Assembly (NCBI RefSeq): GCF_014268885.2
Contig: NZ_CP077095.1
Span: 3,498,501-3,562,500, forward strand
Reading direction: 5' to 3'
Source of the DNA: Pseudomonas xantholysinigenes
Lineage (GTDB): Bacteria; Pseudomonadota; Gammaproteobacteria; Pseudomonadales; Pseudomonadaceae
DNA: 64,000 nucleotides
The number at the start of each line of letters is the position of its first letter. The stretch's first letter is position 1. The notes below the pieces were generated by a model. It saw nothing but the letters and a program-made list of their open reading frames with translations. It was not told the origin of the DNA and did no database searches. The position numbers and the translations under genes are program-made. Positions 34,902-46,870 of the stretch are shown here, piece after piece.

Positions 34902-36461
34902 ATGATCAGTGCCGCTGTCGAACCTCACGCAGAGTCATTCCATCCGGATAACCGCGAGCCGCTGCCGCCGAGCCTCGCCCCGACAGTCCCAGCACCCGGC
35001 GCGCGGCGCCAGCACAACCCGAACCGGCGCAAGATTCTCTTCGTCACCTCGGAGATCGCCGACCTGGTCAAGACCGGCGGCCTGGGCGACGTGTCCTCGG
35101 CCCTGCCCCGCGCCCTGGCCCACCTGCACGATGTGCGGGTGCTGATCCCCGGTTACCGCCAGGTGGTCGAGAGCGACAACCCCATCCACATCGTCGGTGA
35201 ACTGGGCGGCCACGCCGCGCTGCCGCCGTGCAAGATCGGCCGCATGGACCTGGCCGACGGCCTGGTGATCTACGTGCTGCTGTGCCCCGAACTCTACCTG
35301 CGCGATGGCACGCCCTATGGCGCCAACAATGGCCGCGACTGGCCGGACAACCATATCCGCTTCGCCCGTCTGGGCCTGGCCGCCGCGGAAATCGCCGCCG
35401 GCGAGGGCATGGCCCACTGGCGCCCCGACCTGGTCCACGCCCACGACTGGCCCGCCGGCCTGGCTCCGGCCTACATGCACTGGCGCGGCCTGCGCACGCC
35501 GACTCTGTTCACCATCCACAACCTGGCCTACCAGGGTGTGTACAGCCGGGGCTGCAGCCCGGAACTGGCGATCCCCGACCATGCCATGCAGCAAGAAGGC
35601 ATGGAGTTCTACGGCAAGCTGTCGTTCCTCAAGGCCGGCCTGGCCTACGCCAGCCATATCACCACGGTGAGCGCCACCTATGCCCGGGAAATCACCACCC
35701 CCGAATTCGGCTGCGGCCTGGATGGCTTTCTCGCCAGCAAGGCCCAGCAAGGCTTGCTCGGTGGCATTCCCAACGGCATCGACGAAAGCTGGGACTCGGC
35801 CACCGACAAACACCTGAACCACAACTTCAGCCTCAACGACTGGGACGGCAAGGCGCGCAACGCCCAACAGGTGCGCGAACTGTTCGGCCTGCAAGCCACT
35901 GACGGGCCGCTGTTCGCGGTGGTCTCGCGGCTGGTCTACCAGAAAGGCCTGGACCTGACCCTGGGCGTGGCCGACGACATCGTCGCGCAAGGCGGCCAGA
36001 TCGCCATCATCGGTCGCGGCGAGCCCGAGGAAGAACAGGCCATGCGCGAGCTGGCCCTGCGGCACCCCGGGCGCATCGGCGTGCGCATTGGCTTCAACGA
36101 AACCGACGCGCGGCGCATGTTCGCCGGCTCCGATTTCCTGCTGATGCCTTCGCGCTACGAGCCCTGCGGCCTGAGCCAGATGTACGCGCAGCGCTTCGGC
36201 TCGCTGCCGGTGGCGCGCAACACCGGCGGGTTGGCCGACACCATCGAGGATGGCGTCACGGGTTTTCTGTTCGACGACTCCAGCGTGGACAGTTATCGCC
36301 AGGCACTGCGCCGGGCCTTCTATGTGTATGGCAAGAAGGACCTGCTCAACGCCATGCGCTGTTTGTCGATGACCCAACCGTTCAACTGGTGCCAGGCGGT
36401 GGAACCTTACGCACGGCTGTACGAGAACCTGGTCAGGCAGGCACAGGTGGCCCACTACTGA
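34902..36461 (+). CDS. glgA: Glycogen synthase
   Basis: A 519-aa GT5 enzyme that extends alpha-1,4-glucan from a nucleotide-glucose donor. 'RKILFVTSEIADLVKTGGLG' (residues 43-62) carries the KTGGL donor site with K57. 'HAHDWPAGLAP', 'TIHNLAYQG' and the C-terminal 'PSRYEPCGLSQMYAQRFGSL' E-x7-E region are conserved. About 40 variable residues precede the fold. The start at 34902 has GGAGAG 5 nt upstream. It is the first gene of the glgA-treZ-malQ-treY run (12 nt to treZ). Confidence 0.93.
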   Translation: MISAAVEPHAESFHPDNREPLPPSLAPTVPAPGARRQHNPNRRKILFVTSEIADLVKTGGLGDVSSALPRALAHLHDVRVLIPGYRQVVESDNPIHIVGELGGHAALPPCKIGRMDLADGLVIYVLLCPELYLRDGTPYGANNGRDWPDNHIRFARLGLAAAEIAAGEGMAHWRPDLVHAHDWPAGLAPAYMHWRGLRTPTLFTIHNLAYQGVYSRGCSPELAIPDHAMQQEGMEFYGKLSFLKAGLAYASHITTVSATYAREITTPEFGCGLDGFLASKAQQGLLGGIPNGIDESWDSATDKHLNHNFSLNDWDGKARNAQQVRELFGLQATDGPLFAVVSRLVYQKGLDLTLGVADDIVAQGGQIAIIGRGEPEEEQAMRELALRHPGRIGVRIGFNETDARRMFAGSDFLLMPSRYEPCGLSQMYAQRFGSLPVARNTGGLADTIEDGVTGFLFDDSSVDSYRQALRRAFYVYGKKDLLNAMRCLSMTQPFNWCQAVEPYARLYENLVRQAQVAHY

Positions 36462-36473
36462 GGGAGCCCGAAG

Positions 36474-38216
36474 ATGCACAGGCATGGCGCACACTTGCTG
36501 GACGCCACGTCGGCGCGCTTCGCCCTCTGGGCACCGGATGCGCGCAGCGTGGCCGTAGAGATCGAGCAGCAGCCAGCGGTGAAGCTGCTGCCCGAGGAAG
36601 ATGGCTGGTACACCGGCGTCGCCCCCTGCGTGGCCGGCGCTCGCTATCACTTGCGTATCGACGATGAGCTGAAGGTGGCCGACCCAGCCTCGCGCCACCA
36701 GCCCGAGGGCGTGCATGGCCCCAGCGCAGTGCTGGACCTGAGCAGCTACCCATGGCGCCATCCATGGCAGGGTCGGCCTTGGCACGAGGCGGTCATCCAG
36801 GAGCTGCATGTCGGCCTGCTCGGCGGCTACGACGGCGTGGCCAAACTGCTTCCACGCCTGGCCGAGATCGGAGTCAGCGCCATCGAGCTGATGCCCCTTG
36901 GGCAGTTCCCCGGCGAACGCAACTGGGGCTACGACGGCGTGCTGCCGTTCGCCCCACAGCACAGCTACGGCACGCCGCAAGGCTTGTGCGCACTGGTCGA
37001 CCAGGCCCATGGCCAGGGCCTGATGGTGCTGGTGGATGTGGTCTACAACCACTTTGGCCCCGACGGCAATTACTTGCCGCAGTACGCCGGCCCGTTCTTT
37101 CGCCAGGACCGGCAGACGCCCTGGGGCGCCGCCATCGATTTCCGCCAGCCGCAGGTGCGCGAGTATTTCATTCAGAACGCGCTGATGTGGCTGTGCGACT
37201 ACCGCTGCGACGGCCTGCGCCTGGACGCGGTGCATGCCATCGACCAGCCGGACTTCCTTATCGAACTGGCGGCCCGGGTGCGTGCCGCGGTCGAGCCGGG
37301 CCGGCACATCTGGCTGATCCTGGAAAACGAGCACAACCAGGCCGCGCTGCTCGAGCAAGGCTTCGACGCGCAATGGAACGATGACGGCCACAACGCCCTG
37401 CACGTGCTGCTCACAGGTGAAACCGAGGGCTATTACGCGGATTACCAGGACCGACCGATTGACCAACTGGCGCGCTGCCTGGCCGAAGGTTTCGTGTTCC
37501 AGGGGCAGCCCAACCGCCACGGCAAGCCCCGCGGCGAGCCCAGCGGGCATTTGCCGCCCACCGCGTTCGTGCTGTTCCTGCAGAATCACGACCAGGTCGG
37601 CAATCGCGCCCTGGGCGAACGCCTCACCGGCCTGTGCCCGCCGCCAGCGCTGAAGGCCGCCACCGTCCTGCTGCTGCTGGCGCCGATGATTCCGCTGCTG
37701 TTCATGGGCGACGATGACGGCAGCCGCCAGCCGTTCCTGTTCTTCACCGACTTCCATGACCAGTTGGCCGACGCCGTGCGCGAGGGCCGACGTGGCGAAT
37801 TCGCCCAATTCGCCACCTTTGCCGATCCGCGCAAGCGCGAGCAGATCCCCGACCCCAACGCCGAGACCACCTTCCAGGTCTCAAAGCCCCGACAGCAGAA
37901 CGTGCTGGCCGGCTGGCACGGGCTGTATCAGCAGTTGCTCGACCTGCGCAGGCGCCATGTGACCCCACACCTGCCCGGTACCCGCGCCTTGGGCGCCGAG
38001 GTGCTCGCTGCCAAGGCCTTGACCGCGCGCTGGCGCCTTGGCGATGGCCAAGAGCTGCGCATCGACCTCAACCTCGACGCCAAGCCCCAGCCGGCGACGC
38101 TACCCGCCCCCGCGCAGCGCCTGTACGACAGCAGCGACAACGCCCACTCCGACTCGACCCTGGCCGCCCACAGTTGCGTGGTCAGCCTGCTGCCCCTCAC
38201 CCAGGAGACGCCATGA
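36474..38216 (+). CDS. treZ: Malto-oligosyltrehalose trehalohydrolase
   Basis: A 580-aa GH13 enzyme that releases trehalose from maltooligosyl-trehalose. The N-terminal beta domain 'ARFALWAPDARSVAVEIEQQ' precedes the TIM barrel with 'LVDVVYNHFGPDGNYL', 'CDGLRLDAVHAI' (nucleophile Asp), 'LILENEHNQ' (acid Glu) and 'LQNHDQVGN'. It works with TreY, encoded two genes on. Its stop overlaps the malQ start (ATGA). Confidence 0.93.
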   Translation: MHRHGAHLLDATSARFALWAPDARSVAVEIEQQPAVKLLPEEDGWYTGVAPCVAGARYHLRIDDELKVADPASRHQPEGVHGPSAVLDLSSYPWRHPWQGRPWHEAVIQELHVGLLGGYDGVAKLLPRLAEIGVSAIELMPLGQFPGERNWGYDGVLPFAPQHSYGTPQGLCALVDQAHGQGLMVLVDVVYNHFGPDGNYLPQYAGPFFRQDRQTPWGAAIDFRQPQVREYFIQNALMWLCDYRCDGLRLDAVHAIDQPDFLIELAARVRAAVEPGRHIWLILENEHNQAALLEQGFDAQWNDDGHNALHVLLTGETEGYYADYQDRPIDQLARCLAEGFVFQGQPNRHGKPRGEPSGHLPPTAFVLFLQNHDQVGNRALGERLTGLCPPPALKAATVLLLLAPMIPLLFMGDDDGSRQPFLFFTDFHDQLADAVREGRRGEFAQFATFADPRKREQIPDPNAETTFQVSKPRQQNVLAGWHGLYQQLLDLRRRHVTPHLPGTRALGAEVLAAKALTARWRLGDGQELRIDLNLDAKPQPATLPAPAQRLYDSSDNAHSDSTLAAHSCVVSLLPLTQETP

Positions 38217-40282
38217 GCGAACACCTCCTTCATCGCCTGGCCGCCCGGGTTGGCCTGGCTCGCGACTGGGTCGACGCCAACGACCGCCCGCAGCAAGTCA
38301 GCGACGCGGTGCTGCGCCGGGTGCTCGAAGGCCTCGGCCACCCCGCCGGCGACGCCGCCGCCATCAGCGCCAGCCTGCAGGCCGTCGAGCAGGCCGACTC
38401 CGCTGTGCGTTTGCCGCCACTGCTGACTGCCGATCTCGGCCAAGCGCTGGACCTGCACCGCTACTTCAATGCCGCCAGCCCTGTGCGCTGCGAGCTGGAG
38501 GATGGCAGCACGCGCGAGCTGGCCCTCGACGCCGGCGCCCGCCTGCCTGGCGAACTGCCGATGGGCTATCACCAACTGGTCATCGCCGGTCACGTCTTCA
38601 GCGTGGCCGTGGCCCCTGCTCGTTGCCACGCCTTGCAGGACGCGGTGGACCAATCGCCGCCGCGCTGCTGGGGTCTGTCAGTGCAACTGTACAGCCTGCG
38701 CCGTCCCGGCGACGGTGGCTACGGCGACTGCCTGGCCCTGGAGCAACTGGCGCGCAGCGCCGCCGAGCGTGGCGCCGACGCTCTGGCGATCAGCCCGATG
38801 CATGCTTTGTCGGCGTTCGACCAGCAACATTTCAGCCCCTACTCACCGTCCAGCCGCCTGCTGCTCAACACGCTCTATGCCAGCCCCTCGACCTTGCTGG
38901 GCGAGCGCGCAGTGCGCATGGCCGCAAAGGCCTGCGGGCTCGAGCCGATACTCGAAACACTGGAGCAACCGGCCCTGGTCGACTGGCCGCGCGCGGCCGA
39001 CGCCCGCCATCGTCTGCTCGAGGCGCTGTACCAGGATTTCAGCCAGCGTGAGCACCCGCTGCGCGAGGACTTTGCCAGTTTCCGCGATGCCGCCGGTGAA
39101 AAGCTTGAGCACCATTGTCGGTTCGCCGTGCTGCAAGCCGAGGCGGTCGGCCAGGGGCTGGGCGCCGATTGGCGCAACTGGCCGCCCGCCTGGCAAGACC
39201 CCTATAACCCGGAAGTTGAAGCCCTGGCCAACAGCTACCCAGCGCGCATCGAGTTCCACGCCTTTTGCCAGTGGCTCACCGAGCGCAGCCTGCAACGGGC
39301 CCAGGACGCGGCGCGCGGTAACGGCATGGCGGTGGGCCTGATCGCCGACCTGGCCGTGGGCGCCGATGGCGCCGGCAGCCAGGCCTGGAGCCGCCAGGAC
39401 GAACTGCTGGCCGAGCTCAAGGTTGGCGCGCCACCCGATATCCTCAACCGCGCCGGGCAAGACTGGGGCATCTGCGCCTTCTCTCCCGAGGGCCTCAAGC
39501 GCAATGGCTACCGCGCCTTCATCGAAATGCTGCGAGCCAACCTGGCCCATGCCGGTGGCCTGCGCATCGACCATGTGATGGGCCTGCGCCGGCTGTGGCT
39601 GATCCCCCGTGGCGCGGCGCCCAGCGAAGGCGCCTACCTGGAATACCCTCTGGACGACCTGCTGCGCCTGCTGGCCCTGGAGTCGGCGCGACACCAGGCG
39701 ATCATCCTCGGCGAAGACCTCGGCACCGTGCCGGTCGGCCTGCGCGAACGCCTGGCCGACAAGGCGGTGCTGGGCATGCGTGTATTGCCGTTCGAACAAC
39801 AGCCGCCCGGGCAGTTCAGGCCGATCCTCGACTGGCCAGACAACGCCCTGGCCACTACCGGCACCCACGACCTTGCCCCGCTGGCCGGGTGGCTGAAGAG
39901 CCGCGACATTGACTGGAGCCACCGACTCCATCTGCTCGACGCAACCAGCGAACTGCACTGGCGCCATGCCCGGGCGCTCGAACGCGATGGCCTGCGCCGC
40001 GCCCTGGAACAAAACTACGGGCCACAGCAGGACGATACGGCGCTGATCGACGCAGCGATCCGCTACATCGGCCATACCCGCGCGCCATTGGTGCTGGTGC
40101 CCCTGGAAGACCTGCTCGGCTGCGACGAGCAAGCCAACCTGCCCGGCACCACCGAGGGCCACCCCAACTGGCGACGGCGCTTCAAGGCCCCGGCCGACGC
40201 ACTGCTCGACGACGAGGACGCCGCCCGCCGCCTGGAGCTGCTGGCCCAGGCCCGCGAACAGGCGTGGGAGCGTGACCGATGA
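38213..40282 (+). CDS. malQ: 4-alpha-glucanotransferase (amylomaltase)
   Basis: A 689-aa GH77 enzyme that disproportionates maltodextrins. Conserved parts: 'WGLSVQLYSLRRPGDGGYGD', 'ALAISPMHALSAFDQQHFSP', 'GLIADLAVGADGAGSQAWS', 'LRIDHVMGLRRLWLIPRG', 'ILGEDLGTVPVGLRERL' and 'TGTHDLAPLAGW'. It would recycle glucan fragments around TreYZ and GlgX. Both ends overlap neighbours by 4 nt (ATGA), showing translational coupling. Confidence 0.93.
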   Translation: MSEHLLHRLAARVGLARDWVDANDRPQQVSDAVLRRVLEGLGHPAGDAAAISASLQAVEQADSAVRLPPLLTADLGQALDLHRYFNAASPVRCELEDGSTRELALDAGARLPGELPMGYHQLVIAGHVFSVAVAPARCHALQDAVDQSPPRCWGLSVQLYSLRRPGDGGYGDCLALEQLARSAAERGADALAISPMHALSAFDQQHFSPYSPSSRLLLNTLYASPSTLLGERAVRMAAKACGLEPILETLEQPALVDWPRAADARHRLLEALYQDFSQREHPLREDFASFRDAAGEKLEHHCRFAVLQAEAVGQGLGADWRNWPPAWQDPYNPEVEALANSYPARIEFHAFCQWLTERSLQRAQDAARGNGMAVGLIADLAVGADGAGSQAWSRQDELLAELKVGAPPDILNRAGQDWGICAFSPEGLKRNGYRAFIEMLRANLAHAGGLRIDHVMGLRRLWLIPRGAAPSEGAYLEYPLDDLLRLLALESARHQAIILGEDLGTVPVGLRERLADKAVLGMRVLPFEQQPPGQFRPILDWPDNALATTGTHDLAPLAGWLKSRDIDWSHRLHLLDATSELHWRHARALERDGLRRALEQNYGPQQDDTALIDAAIRYIGHTRAPLVLVPLEDLLGCDEQANLPGTTEGHPNWRRRFKAPADALLDDEDAARRLELLAQAREQAWERDR

Positions 40283-43053
40283 AATCGTTGACCGCCACCG
40301 TGCGCCTGCAACTGCACAGTGATTTCACCCTCGACGACGCCGCGGCGCTGGTGCCTTATTTCGCGGCGCTGGGCATCAGCCATGTGTATGCCTCGCCGAT
40401 TCTCACCGCCCGTGCTGGCTCGCGCCATGGCTACGATGTGGTCGACCCGATGCGGATCAACCCGGAGCTTGGCGGTGAGCCTGCGCTGCAGCGCCTGGTC
40501 GGCGCCCTGCGCCAGCACGGCATGGGCCTGATCCTCGACACCGTGTCCAACCACATGGCCGTGGGCGGCGCCGACAACCCCTGGTGGCAGAGCCTTCTGG
40601 CCTGGGGCAGGCGCAGCCCCTACGCCGAGTTCTTCGATATCCAGTGGCACTCCAACGACCCATTGCTGGCCGGGCAACTGCTGCTGCCGTTCCTGGGCAG
40701 CGATTACGGCCAAGCCTTGCAGTCCGGCGAGATCCCACTGACCTTCGACGGCCGGCACGGCGTGTTCGAAGTGGCCCATCATGACCACCGTTTCCCTATC
40801 TGCCCGCTGGATTACGGCCGCATCCTCGGCCAGGCCGAGAATCCGCGACTGCAAGCCCTGGCCCAGCACTTCGGCGCCCTGCACGAGGCCGCCGATCCGC
40901 TGGCCGACGCATTGCCCCTGCACCGCGAACTCGCGCGGCTGGTGGCCGGCGGGGCGCAACTGGACGCTGCCCTCGCCGCCTTCGACAGCCGCGAACCCGC
41001 CGGTTTCAAGCGCCTGCACCTGTTGCTCGAGCGCCAGACTTACCGCCTGGCCAGCTGGCGCACCGCCGCCGACGACATCAACTGGCGGCGCTTTTTCGAC
41101 ATCAACGAGCTTGGAGGCTTGCGCGTGGAGCGTGCGGCGGTGTTCGAGGCCACCCACGCCAAGCTGTTCGAGCTGATCGAACGGGGGCTGGTGGACGGCC
41201 TGCGCATCGATCATATCGACGGCCTGGCCGACCCGCGCCGCTATTGCCGCAACCTGCGCCGCCGGGTCGACCGGCTGTTGGCCAAGCGGCCCTTGAGCGC
41301 GGCGCTGGAGCACTTCCCGATTTATGTGGAGAAGATCCTCGGCCCCGGTGAACAGCTGCACCGCGACTGGCTCACCGACGGCAGCACCGGGTACGAATTC
41401 ATGGACCAGGTGTCGCTGCTGCAGCATGACCCAGCTGGCGAGGCGCCGCTGAGCGAGCTGTGGCGCAGCGTCAGCGAACGGCCCGACTTCGCAGAGGAAG
41501 TGCGCAGTGCTCGCCACCTGGTGCTCAACGCCAGCCTGGCCGGCGACTGCGAGTCGGTGGCCCAGGCCTTGTTGCAGGTAGCACGTGACGACCTGATGAC
41601 CCGCGACCTGACCCTCGGCGCGATCCGCCGAGCGTTGCAAGCACTGGTCGAGCATTACCCGGTGTACCGCACCTATATCAATGCCTGCGGCCGCCCCGCC
41701 GGGGACGAGGCGTTTTTCCAGCAAGCGCTTGCCGGGGCCAAGCAAACCCTGGCCGAGGCCGACTGGCCACTGCTCGACCAGTTCGAGCGCTGGTTGGGCG
41801 GCCAGCCCTGGCGCCAATTGCCACCGGGGCGCCCACGCAAGCACCTGCGCCATGCCTGCGTGCGCTTCCAGCAGCTCACCGCGCCGTGCGCCGCCAAGGC
41901 AGTGGAAGACACCGTGTTCTACCGTTCGGCCCGGCTGCTATCGCGCAACGACGTGGGCTTCGAGGCCGAGCGTTTCAGCACTGGCCCGGGCTGGTTCCAC
42001 AACCAGGCCCAACAGCGCCTGCGCAAGTTCCCCGACAACCTGCTGGCCACCGCCACCCATGACCACAAGCGCGGCGAGGATTGCCGCGCCAGGCTGGCGG
42101 TGCTGAGTGAGCGCGGCTCCTGGCTGGCCGGCCGGGTCGAACACTGGCGCGAACTGGCCTCGCCCTTGCGCGAAGGATTGGACGATGGCCAGGCGCCCAG
42201 CCCTGGCGATGAGTGGCTGCTGTGGCAGACCCTACTCGGCAGCTGGCCGCTGGAGCTTGACCTGCGCGACCGCCAGGCCCTGGGCAGCTATGCCCAACGC
42301 ATCCGCCAATGGCAGCAGAAAGCCCTGCGCGAAGCCAAGCTGCGCAGCAGTTGGACCGCACCGAACGAACGCTATGAGCAGGTCTGCGCCGCCTATGTCG
42401 ATGGCTTGCTGCTGGACGCCAGGAACCAGCAGTTGCGCCAGGCCCTGCACGAAGCCGCAGGCCAACTGGCCTGCCCCGGCGCGCTCAATGCCTTGGCGCA
42501 ATGCCTGCTGCGCATGACCACGCCCGGCGTGCCGGACCTGTACCAGGGCAACGAATACTGGGACTTCTCGCTGGTCGACCCGGACAACCGCCGCCCGGTG
42601 GACTATGCCGCCCGCCGCGCCAGCCTGCACGAATGCACGTCGCTGAACGAACTGCTCACCCATTGGCGAGACGGACGCGTCAAACAGGCGCTGGTGGCGC
42701 AGGTCCTGGACTGCCGCCAGGCCCGCGCGGAACTGTTCCGCCGCGGAGCCTACCTGCCCCTCGACGTACAAGGCAGGCACGCCGACAAGGTACTGGCCTT
42801 CGCCCGCCTGGGCGAAAGCGAACGCGCCATCGTCGTCGTGCCACGCCTGGCCAGCGCCCTGCTGGGCAACGCCGTCACCCCCTTGATCCCGGCGCAGAAC
42901 TGGGACGATACCCGGCTGATCCTGCCGTTTGCCTTGTCGCCTGCCAACTGTTCGGGACTTTTCGGTGACGCTGCGGTCAGCCCTTCAAGGGAGCTGATGT
43001 TGAGCACCGTGCTGCGGGAGTTTCCGGTCAATGTGTTGATTGAACATGCCTAA
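40279..43053 (+). CDS. treY: Malto-oligosyltrehalose synthase
   Basis: A 924-aa GH13 enzyme that converts the reducing-end alpha-1,4 bond of a maltodextrin to the alpha,alpha-1,1 bond of trehalose. Signatures: 'TVRLQLHSDFTLDDAAALVP' and 'GISHVYASPILTARAGSRHG' at the N-terminus, 'LILDTVSNHMAVGG', 'GLRIDHIDGLADPRRY', 'VEKILGPGEQLHRDW', 'ATATHDHKRGEDCRARL' and 'GVPDLYQGNEYWDFSLVDPD'. It pairs with TreZ. It overlaps malQ by 4 nt. Confidence 0.94.
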   Translation: MKSLTATVRLQLHSDFTLDDAAALVPYFAALGISHVYASPILTARAGSRHGYDVVDPMRINPELGGEPALQRLVGALRQHGMGLILDTVSNHMAVGGADNPWWQSLLAWGRRSPYAEFFDIQWHSNDPLLAGQLLLPFLGSDYGQALQSGEIPLTFDGRHGVFEVAHHDHRFPICPLDYGRILGQAENPRLQALAQHFGALHEAADPLADALPLHRELARLVAGGAQLDAALAAFDSREPAGFKRLHLLLERQTYRLASWRTAADDINWRRFFDINELGGLRVERAAVFEATHAKLFELIERGLVDGLRIDHIDGLADPRRYCRNLRRRVDRLLAKRPLSAALEHFPIYVEKILGPGEQLHRDWLTDGSTGYEFMDQVSLLQHDPAGEAPLSELWRSVSERPDFAEEVRSARHLVLNASLAGDCESVAQALLQVARDDLMTRDLTLGAIRRALQALVEHYPVYRTYINACGRPAGDEAFFQQALAGAKQTLAEADWPLLDQFERWLGGQPWRQLPPGRPRKHLRHACVRFQQLTAPCAAKAVEDTVFYRSARLLSRNDVGFEAERFSTGPGWFHNQAQQRLRKFPDNLLATATHDHKRGEDCRARLAVLSERGSWLAGRVEHWRELASPLREGLDDGQAPSPGDEWLLWQTLLGSWPLELDLRDRQALGSYAQRIRQWQQKALREAKLRSSWTAPNERYEQVCAAYVDGLLLDARNQQLRQALHEAAGQLACPGALNALAQCLLRMTTPGVPDLYQGNEYWDFSLVDPDNRRPVDYAARRASLHECTSLNELLTHWRDGRVKQALVAQVLDCRQARAELFRRGAYLPLDVQGRHADKVLAFARLGESERAIVVVPRLASALLGNAVTPLIPAQNWDDTRLILPFALSPANCSGLFGDAAVSPSRELMLSTVLREFPVNVLIEHA

Positions 43054-43073
43054 CTGCATTCAGGAGCGTCGTG

Positions 43074-43310
43074 ATGAGTGTCGAAGAAAAGCGTATTCGC
43101 GAGTTCGCCTACCAGATCTGGGAGTCCGAAGGTAAACCGACGGGCCAGGAGCACCGTCATTGGGAGATGGCGCGCAAGCTGGCCGAGGCCGAGGCGCTGG
43201 CGCCCAAGGCAGCGCCGCGCAAGAAGGCGGCGGCCAAGCCCAAGGTGGCGACGGAGAAGCCGGTTACGGTCAAGAAGCCGCGAACCCTGAAGAAGCCCGC
43301 TGCCGGCTGA
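43074..43310 (+). CDS. DUF2934 domain-containing protein
   Basis: A 78-aa protein. Residues 3-40 ('EEKRIREFAYQIWESEGKPT', 'GQEHRHWEMARKLAEAE') are the DUF2934 motif. A Lys/Ala/Pro-rich basic tail follows (residues 45-78), reminiscent of nucleic-acid-binding tails. DUF2934 genes are often beside glgX/treY, but the role is unknown. The ATG at 43074 has AGGAG 7 nt upstream; a GTG one codon earlier is in frame. Confidence 0.85.
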   Translation: MSVEEKRIREFAYQIWESEGKPTGQEHRHWEMARKLAEAEALAPKAAPRKKAAAKPKVATEKPVTVKKPRTLKKPAAG

Positions 43311-43319
43311 TCGGCCCAG

Positions 43320-43380
43320 CGGTCTTTTCGCGGGTAAACCCGCTCCCACAGGGGAGCAGCCTGCACCCGCGAAGAGGCCA
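43320..43380. repeat. REP unit pair
   Basis: 'TTCGCGGGTAAACCCGCTCC' followed by an inverted half (CACCCGCGAAGAGGCC) gives a hairpin between the DUF2934 gene and glgX. Confidence 0.7.
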
Positions 43381-43421
43381 GCATTGCCACCCAAGCATTC
43401 CCCTGCCCCATGAGGACTGCC

Positions 43422-45575
<2,154 letters not shown>

Positions 45576-45625
45576 ACCCCAAAGGGCAAGGCCTGTCCTA
45601 GACTGTGTTGTGTCAGTAAAAATCT

Positions 45626-45715
45626 GGGGCTGCTGCGCAGCCCATCGCGACACAAGGCCGCTCCCACAGAGGCCACGATCTGCTGTGGCAGCAGCCTTGG
45701 TCGCGATGGACCGCA
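45626..45715. repeat. REP-like inverted sequences
   Basis: GGGCTGCTGCGCAGCCC is a perfect stem. It is followed by 'CGCGACACAAGGCCGCTCCC' and an inverted partner CAGCAGCCTTGGTCGCGATG. It fills most of the gap between glgX and the phosphodiesterase gene. Confidence 0.65.
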
Positions 45716-45743
45716 AGGCGGCCCACTGTCCCCAGGAGCACTC

Positions 45744-46538
45744 GTGAATCTCGAAGCCGGCAGTCCAGGTTTCGCCAACGTCAACCAGGCCCCTGCCGTG
45801 CACCGGGTCAAGGTGCTGACGGTCAATACCCACAAGGGCTTCACCGCCTTCAACCGGCGCTTCATCCTGCCGGAGTTGCGCGAGGCAGTGCGCAGCACCC
45901 AAGCCGATATCGTGTTCCTCCAGGAAGTGCTCGGCAGCCACGACCGTCACGCTGCCCGCTACCCCGGCTGGCCGCGAACCTCGCAATACGAGTTCCTCGC
46001 CGACAGCATGTGGAGCGACTTCGCCTACGGCCGCAACGCGGTCTACCCCGACGGCCACCACGGCAATGCCCTGCTGTCGAAATACCCGATCCTCGAACAC
46101 CGCAACCTCGACGTCTCGATTACCGGCCCCGAGCGCCGCGGCCTGCTGCATTGCGTGCTGGACGTCCCCGGGCAACGCCAGGTACATGCGATCTGCGTGC
46201 ACCTGTCGCTGCTCGAGCGCCACCGGCAGAAACAGCTGCAACTGCTGCGCCGACTGCTCGATGCCCTGCCCAGCGACGCCCCGGTGATCATCGCCGGCGA
46301 CTTCAACGACTGGCAGTTGCGCGGCAACCACACCCTGGGCCTGCAACACGACCTGCACGAAGCCTTCGAGCGCCACCACGGCCTGCTCGCCCGCACCTAC
46401 CCGGCCCGCCTGCCACTGTTGCGCCTGGACCGCATCTACCTGCGCAACGCCGACAGCCATGCCCCCAGGATCCTCGGCCACAGGCCCTGGACCCACCTTT
46501 CCGACCACTTGCCGCTGGCGGTGGAAGTGCGGCTCTAA
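45744..46538 (+). CDS. Endonuclease/exonuclease/phosphatase-family protein (YbhP-like), GTG start
   Basis: A 264-aa metal-dependent phosphoesterase. Motifs of the EEP fold: 'VLTVNTHKGF' (Asn), 'ADIVFLQEVLGSH' (Glu), 'HGNALLSKYPI', 'ICVHLSLLERHR', 'VIIAGDFNDWQ' (DxN) and 'LSDHLPLAVEV' (catalytic DH). The substrate could be phosphodiesters or lipids; in enterobacteria the relative ybhP sits beside cardiolipin synthase clsB, which is absent here. GTG start with AGGAG 6 nt upstream. Confidence 0.85.
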   Translation: MNLEAGSPGFANVNQAPAVHRVKVLTVNTHKGFTAFNRRFILPELREAVRSTQADIVFLQEVLGSHDRHAARYPGWPRTSQYEFLADSMWSDFAYGRNAVYPDGHHGNALLSKYPILEHRNLDVSITGPERRGLLHCVLDVPGQRQVHAICVHLSLLERHRQKQLQLLRRLLDALPSDAPVIIAGDFNDWQLRGNHTLGLQHDLHEAFERHHGLLARTYPARLPLLRLDRIYLRNADSHAPRILGHRPWTHLSDHLPLAVEVRL

Positions 46539-46870
46539 CAACGATTTTTCATAGCTGCACGGCGGGCAATCGCCATTGCTGATATCTTCACAAGTAATTC
46601 AAACTAATTCAGTTACTTGAGAGCCAAGACAAGACCTTATCAAACATTTCACGTTTTCTTGACGCAAGCCTCGACCTCTCCTTAGCTGAACAGTAATCAA
46701 CAGACGTAAAGACTCGTGCCGAGCCTCTAGCTCGCGCCTTCGTGCGCGCTCCAAGAGGCAGGCGCGCTGGTTTGGGTCGCCCCCTGTTCTTGTCGTACAG
46801 CTCGTGACATCAGGCCAGGTTCCTCGGCTGTGCAACGCGCTGTCCAACACACAACAACAGGAGAACCGCC
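46539..46870. other. Gene-free region upstream of the autotransporter, with a leader hairpin
   Basis: 332 nt without a gene. The first 150 nt are AT-rich. At 46723-46759 a strong hairpin forms: GCCTCT (46723-46728) with AGAGGC (46754-46759), and inner CGCGC (46733-46737) with GCGCG (46744-46748). It is either a leader RNA structure or a terminator for the upstream gene. Confidence 0.5.

Noticed and set aside
34935..37808. A 957-codon minus-strand frame
   Set aside because: Antisense of glgA and treZ; no family motifs and biased V/G/H composition.
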